A DNA stretch of 64,000 bases, taken from NCBI GenBank assembly GCA_903813345.2, contig CAIIXF020000007.1, positions 33,820,538 through 33,884,537 of the forward strand, read 5' to 3'. Numbering within the stretch: the first letter of the stretch is position 1; each line of letters starts with the position of its first letter. A model generated the notes under the pieces. That model worked only from the letters and a program-made list of their open reading frames with translations. It was not told the origin of the DNA and ran no database searches. Positions 58,457-64,000 of the stretch are shown piece by piece. Made by a program: the position numbers and the translations under genes. This stretch comes from Owenia fusiformis. Lineage: Eukaryota > Annelida > Polychaeta > Sabellida > Oweniidae.

Positions 58457-58464
58457 ACTTCCGG
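58457..58464 (-). promoter_or_regulatory. Possible ETS-type site upstream of METTL2
   Basis: ccggaagt on the minus strand, about 290 nt upstream of the METTL2 ATG. This octamer is common in TATA-less housekeeping promoters of animals. A single short match, so weak. Confidence 0.25.
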
Positions 58465-58725
58465 TTAAACAAAACCGTAAACAAAAAGCGTTCGTTAATT
58501 TTATCCACAGCTTAACCTTCAGCCATTTTTACAAAAAGTTGCAAATTGCCGTATTTGAAGAAGAAGAACGTATTTTGTGTATCTTCATGGTGCTATAACT
58601 TGTGTTATGACGTACTGCGATCAACGAATAAATCTCCAACATTGAGAATCATAGGTAAGGAAGTACATTTACTGACATTTTTTGGGCATAATTTGATAGT
58701 AAATGATACATATTTGCAGTAATGG

Positions 58726-59137
58726 TTAAGGTTCAGCTGGAAAGTAACATTTTGGTAAAAAATTGCTATACCTGCACATGTTATTTTCTGGTACATAATT
58801 AAGTATGAAGGCATGTGTGTATTTCCTTGTTTTTTTCAGGAAAGTATCATTACACTGTCTACTTTTAGTAAACCTGGAAACATGTCAATGGTAGCTCCTG
58901 TGTTGTCTGGAAACTTTGAAAGAAAATTTGGAAAAACAGGAAGTGTGTAATATCAGAATTCCCTGGAGTTCCCTTTGAACGCCTACCAGATATTCTAAAA
59001 GAAGACAATGTAATGATACTTTCCTGAAAAAAGCAAGGAAATTGATACATGCCTTCATACTTTATTTTGTACCGGAAAATAACATGTGCAGGTATAGCAA
59101 TTTTTTACCAAAATGTTACTTTCCAGCTGTACCTTAA
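58726..59137. mobile_element. Palindromic element 'ttaaggtacagctgg', copy 3
   Basis: Arms ttaaggttcagctggaaagt and actttccagctgtaccttaa. It is closely similar to the copies at 40,736 and 45,071, with small differences, and lacks the second palindrome beside it. Confidence 0.85.
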
Positions 59138-59350
59138 AATAACGAAATAATGAAATGTTACCGTGTGTCTACTGAGCAATTCGTTCTATGTCATCTCTCC
59201 TGCTAGGTTACATTGTGGACTGCAGCCAAACAAGACAACGAAGGTAACAACATTTCGATATTGATCTTAGCAGAATTTTTGGAAATTTAGATCGTCCATT
59301 TTGCAAGCTTACATGACTGATCGCGTAACACGTGTCTGATCACGTGACAC

Positions 59351-59614
59351 ATGTCTGATCACGTGACTAGTTACTGTATCGATAATGACGTGTCACCCAA
59401 CCATGTCTTCAAGGAAAGCGGTAGTAAATATTTTGGAAAATGTTTTGCGAGGATGACTACTCATAGAAGAGGGCACGCCGAGATAGCAATGTCAAACATT
59501 GTAGGGAGGGCTGCTAAAGTCACTGGGTATTCCAAATCAGTTTTTTCAATGAAACTGCTCAATTGTAATTTTTGTCTGCGTATTGATCTATTGATTCATA
59601 AAGACCTGAAATGA
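59351..59614 (+). CDS. Short ORF with a helix-turn-helix-like string, possible transposase relic
   Basis: The frame opens at TTG rather than ATG. It contains GHAEIAMSNIVGRAAKVTGY followed by SKSVF. The 'R-A-A-x-x-T-G-x-S-x' pattern resembles helix-turn-helix segments in Tc1/mariner-type transposases and some regulators. It sits inside the inverted repeat 59,138-60,477, so it may be a leftover of that element's own gene. Nothing shows expression. Confidence 0.25.
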   Translation: MSDHVTSYCIDNDVSPNHVFKESGSKYFGKCFARMTTHRRGHAEIAMSNIVGRAAKVTGYSKSVFSMKLLNCNFCLRIDLLIHKDLK

Positions 59615-59712
59615 TGCATTCAAATAAGACCGCCTCTTGAAAGAAAACACTACTAATAAAGTGGTGAAAAAACAACGAACTAAAGTTGAAAGATCGCAAC
59701 GTTCGCTACTTT

Positions 59713-60280
59713 CCCGGGGGGTTCACTATATATAAACCTTGACGGGGATCCTCGGCGCATGTGGGGTACCTTTTTCAACGTTTGGTATGGCAATGGACCC
59801 ATATTTTAGGATTTGGTATGGGAATGCCTGGAAATTTCTGACTTCTGAGGTATGGCAATGGTCGGACTTTTGCTCTTCTGGTATGAGAATTGTCGTTGTA
59901 GATACATTACCTAACATTCGTGGTATGGCATTGGTCCAGTAGTTGCAAATTTGAAGTTGTTTTGGATCATTTCCCGAAGTATCTTCTTTTCCAGGGCCTT
60001 CTTCACTTTTGAATTTTATATGGTATGGCATTGGTCCTACATTTTGACATTTGGTATGGCATTGGTCCCATAATTGGGCATTTGGTATGGCATTGGTCCT
60101 ATATTTGGACATTTGGTATGGCATTGGTCCTATATTTGGACATTTGGTATGGCCTTTGGGCGTTATTTTGGTTGGTATGGGAACATATTGAAATTTGACA
60201 GATTGGTATGGGAACATATTGATATTTGAGGCTTCAGCCTAGGACCCCCGTCGAGTTTTACATACAGTGAACCCCCCGGG
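59713..60280. mobile_element. TIR element carrying a minisatellite, 8-bp target duplication
   Basis: The left end cccggggggttcactatata and the right end tacagtgaaccccccgggg form terminal inverted repeats of about 40 bp, continuing over gacggggatcc and ggacccccgtc. The octamer gctacttt lies on both sides (59,705-59,712 and 60,281-60,288). The interior is almost wholly tandem repeat, with no transposase. Confidence 0.82.
59775..60215. repeat. ~30-bp 'tttggtatggcattggtcc' minisatellite
   Basis: The word ggtatggcattggtcc and close variants recur at about 59,785, 59,815, 59,850, 59,925, 60,020, 60,052, 60,084 and 60,115. Spacing is 31-32 bp in the most regular part (60,020-60,150), and the array is degenerate at both ends. 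Confidence 0.88.
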
Positions 60281-60959
60281 GCTACTTTGTTCTATTCCGG
60301 AAATCTCCAAGGGGCTGCAAATGGGAAATTTTTAAGATTTAGATTTTATAACCTCAGAATACTGCCTTCAGCGTCGTGTTTGCCTGAGTTCCACAATGTA
60401 ACCTAGCAGGAGGGATGACATAGAACAAACTGCTAAGTAGACAAACGGTTAACATTTCATTATTTCATTATTTTAACCATATGAACTTATCTGTCGAATA
60501 AGTGTTTTATTTTTAGTAATATAAATCCGACCGTTGTATGCTGTTTTTCGATGTTCCTTGTTCTTATTTGGATATTTATTTTATATCATTTTCTTTGTAT
60601 AGTGTTGTAGATATAATATGTAACAAATTGTGGGAAACGCTTTCTTGGCCTGTCTGGGTAACCATACCAACCAAAGTCACACAAATTATTGATTTATTAC
60701 GACACTGCTTTTCTTCCGTCTGAATCTTCGTGCAACAAATACTTATGATTTCGTTTTAATATAGTTTTACATCTAGACTATAAGATTAACCCGGAAGTGA
60801 CCTTGGTGGGCGATAATGAGAAAATATTAAAAGTCATATGAGTTTCGTTGTGAAATTAATATACATTTTTATTTATCAATGAACATGAGTACCATGTACA
60901 TGTATATTAGTCTTGATTTACATATTTAGGGTAGTTGAACACGAAGAAAATTGTTATTA

Positions 60960-61160
60960 CAGTGTTGTCTTGCTACTTTAATACAACTATTGTCACGGTC
61001 AAATCAGGCTTTAACATTACCACGGTCATGACAGGCCTTGCAATATAATAAAGCGTTGTCACGGTTATACCAGGCTTACACAACAAAAACACTACCACGG
61101 TCATGGCAGGATCCTTGGGCTACTTAAAAACACTGAATAACATGGTGACAGTTACGCCAG
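60960..61160. repeat. Degenerate ~50-bp repeat with 'cacggtcatgacaggc'
   Basis: Variants of cacggtcaaatcaggct, cacggtcatgacaggcc, cacggttataccaggct, cacggtcatggcagg and gacagttacgccaggc occur in order between 60,995 and 61,160. Confidence 0.65.
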
Positions 61161-61252
61161 GCGTAAGTCTTGCAATAGATAGCATGTGTATTTGCATGTA
61201 AAATTTTAAATGTTTGGAACTAAATTGAAAGCCCATAGAACTACAGTGCTGA

Positions 61253-61845
61253 CAGTAAATAAAAAGGGTGGGTTTTCAAACTTAACAGAGTGCTCCTACC
61301 AAAATGGATTCGCCTATATACCCCTGACACTCTTATCTGGTAGATTATTAAGAATGCACAAATAAAACAAAAGTTTTGCTATTATAGCATGGAGCTGAAG
61401 TCCGTGATTATAGGTGAAAAAGTTCTCTAAATTTCGAAGTGATTTTACCTGTAATTCTGTCATTGGTCCATCATTTTTGCTGAAGTTACACTGAAACACA
61501 AACGCCATGGAACGAAACAAAATCACTAGAAAAAAACATGGCACACACTGTGCGCATGCGCGGTAAAGTTAAAACCAAACAGATTCTTTGATTATTTTGC
61601 GCACATGAATTATTTGCTTCTGAGCACTTACCATTAAAACCTAACTACAATAAAAATAAACTGGCGGAGATAACCCTTACTTCATTTTTGCGAAATTTCA
61701 GGTCAGACTCGTGACAAATGCATTATGCTGGTATGAAGCCTTGTAGACACTCATTTTGGTAAATATGATTTACGGTGTATACTTTTCTGCAGTTTGGGAC
61801 ATTAAATTCAAGATAATATGCGAACTATACAACTTATCAATTTAT
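61253..61845. repeat. Right arm of the 6.5-kb inverted repeat
   Basis: The reverse complement of 55,322-55,905: cagagtgctcctaccaaaat, agaaaaaaacatggcacaca, ttgtagacactcattttggt, atacaacttatcaatttatt. Confidence 0.8.
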
Positions 61846-62367
61846 TTATATCAGCATTGTAGCCTACTTTGAATTTAAAAAACAAGAAAATGCAGCAAAC
61901 TCCTTGAGTCGAGGTCTCCAAGTCAAAAAGTTGCCTGACCCCGTCTTACATCTGTTGATTCTCCCTGTTTATAATTGATTCAAGAGCATGGTACTGAACG
62001 AACCTACATGCTTATTTGTTATTTGTTTCGTTGTTGGTTGGGTAACATGTTAATGACATCACAAATGATATGAAGAATCTTAAAACCAATAAGTGAAGTC
62101 TATATTGTTTGTTTAGTTGTTGATGTGGCAGTCTGACATCACGGTGATTGCATCATATTCCAGTCACGCCATTTTACGACATTGCAAAATTTTAGCTGAT
62201 TTTGACTTCATTTCACTTTATTTTAAAGATTTTTAAAAATATAATAATGAGTCAGTATTTTTTTTTTAATATTAATGTTTTAATTGAGGTCAAAGTCCGG
62301 AAATTTGATCAACTGAATTAAATCACGTTTTAAAGAGGTGAAGAAGTGAATAATTACAGGAGCAAAC

Positions 62368-62445
62368 CTGATGAATGGTACGAGGTCTCCCGCAAAGTAG
62401 TCGCTATGTACACTCCTACTTTGTGCTGCCTTCAGCAGAGGAGAC
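62368..62445 (-). CDS. Candidate exon of an unidentified gene
   Basis: 78 nt between a possible acceptor (ttgcttatttcaag) and a weak possible donor (gtttgc). In phase 2 to 2 it reads SPLLKAAQSRSVHSDYFAGD followed by LVPFIR, whose composition looks more like protein than its surroundings. I do not recognise it, and no neighbouring exons were found. Confidence 0.2.
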
Positions 62446-62481
62446 CTTGAAATAAGCAATCAAATGACTATTACAACAGTA

Positions 62482-62970
62482 TAGATTTAGATTTAGATTT
62501 ATGAACTTTATTACACATTCATACCCATAAAAGGTTAAGTGTACACAAAGTAAACACTAATTTTACAATATATCAATACAACAGAAAACAGTATATATAA
62601 CAACACACAAAATTAACACTTCATAATAAATAAATAAGTGAATAAATGAACAAATAAATATGCATCATGGATAAGCACATGAATGGTGATTGTGATACGC
62701 GTCCATTGTTTATGTCATATATCACACCCTTCTATGTTATATTACATTTATGAATAAATTCTGCTACAATTTCAATTTCTTTATTTTCACAAGACATACA
62801 ATATTGGAAAAAAAGTGAATCGTCCTCCATGTTGAAAAGGTGTTTAATTGGGTTGCCGTGTGATACAAGTTTATCGAGCATTTTCTTTCTATATATACTG
62901 TATTTTTTACATGAACGCATTATGTGTTTTTCGTTTTCTATTAAATTGTATATGAAAAATAGAAACAATG
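62482..62970 (-). mobile_element. LINE 3' end (third family) with '(aaatct)n' tail
   Basis: Minus strand: a frame at 62,968-62,732 has NEKHIMRSCKKYSIYRKKML, the 'E-x-H-x-x-x-x-C-x-x-Y-x-x-x-R' end of LINE ORF2. A 3' UTR of about 240 nt ends aataaagttcataaatctaa and aatctaaatct. Only the last part of the element remains. Confidence 0.75.
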
Positions 62971-62999
62971 TACAAGATATTTCAGATAGTTATATATAT

Positions 63000-63585
63000 A
63001 GTGTGGGTCTTACGATTTTTCTATTACTCGCCAATTGCCTAGTAACTTGTGTTTTTACACTCGCCAGTGAAAAATTACGTTCGCCAGTATATATCTTTAT
63101 TTTTCCGAAATGTTACCCATTGTCCAATTTGGTCAAAGCTATAAACAATCATTCAACCAAGTGGTGGAAGCTTAATTTAATTGACTTCATGTCAGAGGTC
63201 CATACTAAAAAAAAATTAGCTAGCCAAAATGGCTAATAAAAAAAAAATATATTTGCAAAAATATCAATTATTAACCGCTTTACCCAATTCAGGTCAAGAC
63301 TCAAGAGTCATCCATCTTGCCATTTCCCTGTCTGTTCTTTACCAATCAACAAAAAACAGTGAAATTACAGTCTAAAAATACATTTTTACTTAAAAATGTT
63401 GAATCATGGAATAGTCAGGGCTCAAGTTATTACAGCTCTGCAAGTTTCAGTTACCAACATGAGCTAATTAGGCAAGAATCGGGAAACAAAAAAGGTAACA
63501 TCATTTTTTAAATAATTCTTGTTGCAATCCTCAAGTTAAATTATGTCTGAGTTTCGATAGAAGGTCACTCCTGTCTGTGCCCCTG
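63000..63585. other. Nothing recognised
   Basis: AT-rich with an a-run near 63,236. No repeat family or exon was recognised. Confidence 0.45.
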
Positions 63586-63589
63586 AGAT

Positions 63590-63940
63590 TTTGGTAAATA
63601 TGATTACATCGTGTACACTTTTATGCAGTTTGTGGGAGTTTGGAACATTAAATATTAAAATTCAAGAAAAAATGCCAACTATACGACTTATCAATTAATT
63701 TGTATCAGCACTGTAAATAGTGATTCGCTATGAAAAACACATTCTGTCCCACATGTAATGAATTCTTACCTCTGTTAATTGAATGCTCTATTTTCTATGT
63801 CCTGGTATGTACAGATATAGTGGATTTTTGTCCATAGTGACAATTAGGAACTTAAAAATTGGAAGTGATATTCACATGTTAAGGTCAGGTTGCACTTTGA
63901 TGAAATTTCATGATCATAAACATTCCACACATATCTTACA
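63590..63940. repeat. Third copy of the 55.3-56.1 kb repeat
   Basis: It carries acttatcaattaatttgtat, gtcccacatgtaatgaattc and gatattcacatgttaag. The first resembles the outer part of the arm at 55,322; the others match 55,940-56,090, the flank of that arm. Confidence 0.6.
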
Positions 63941-64000
63941 TTCTTGCACAAAAGATGCATTACAGTCAAAACAGAAATGTTTGTGACTACTTTGAATTTA

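Larger units (their letters stand above)
59138..60477. mobile_element. Inverted-repeat element enclosing a nested TIR element
   Basis: The left arm (ataatgaaatgttaccgtgt; ctcctgctaggttacattgt, 59,148-59,215) is mirrored at 60,385-60,470 (acaatgtaacctagcaggag; aacatttcattatttcatta). A 264-nt frame at 59,351-59,614 lies between the left arm and the nested element. Confidence 0.7.

Noticed and set aside
59726-60217. 163-codon minus-strand open frame rich in repeated 'GPMPYQ' and 'NAIPN' strings
   Set aside because: It is the translation of the 31-32-bp minisatellite; the repeat period and TIR borders explain it.

Overview
The window is AT-rich, intron-dense animal DNA. It carries two metazoan genes with conventional GT-AG introns, many non-autonomous DNA transposons, 5'-truncated LINEs, tRNA-derived SINE pieces and minisatellites. 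The mix of Tc1/mariner relics, fold-back elements and runs ending in 'gtggtgacataaaa' suggests an aquatic invertebrate (for example an echinoderm, hemichordate or mollusc). I cannot name the species from the sequence.

Region 1 (about 2.69-16.68 kb, minus strand) is the 5' two-thirds of an ionotropic glutamate receptor gene. Eleven exons were joined by hand with consistent splice phases. They encode a signal peptide, the amino-terminal (ANF/LIVBP-like) domain, the S1 half of the ligand-binding domain and the first membrane segment M1. The pore, M3, S2 and M4 exons are not seen and should lie left of position 1. Intron 1 (8.5 kb) contains a long palindromic element split by a LINE, two mariner relics, a SINE and a 52-bp tandem array.

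Region 2 (22.13-58.17 kb, minus strand) is a complete METTL2-type tRNA m3C methyltransferase gene. Its eight coding exons give a predicted 397-residue protein. Intron 3 alone is about 25.2 kb. It holds a fold-back element, a ~1.9-kb minisatellite with higher-order structure, a LINE fragment, two mariner-type elements, copies of a long palindromic family and a nearly perfect 4.33-kb tandem duplication.

Region 3 (58.2-64 kb, upstream of METTL2) has no confident gene. It holds nested inverted repeats, including a terminal-inverted-repeat element with an apparent 8-bp target duplication whose interior is a 'ggtatggcattgg' minisatellite. It also has a LINE 3' end and one weak candidate exon.

The two genes share a strand but have no evident functional link: one is a synaptic or sensory ligand-gated channel, the other a tRNA-modifying enzyme. 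Exons are a very small fraction of the window; most of it is layered mobile DNA. All repeat boundaries were read by eye and are approximate unless stated.
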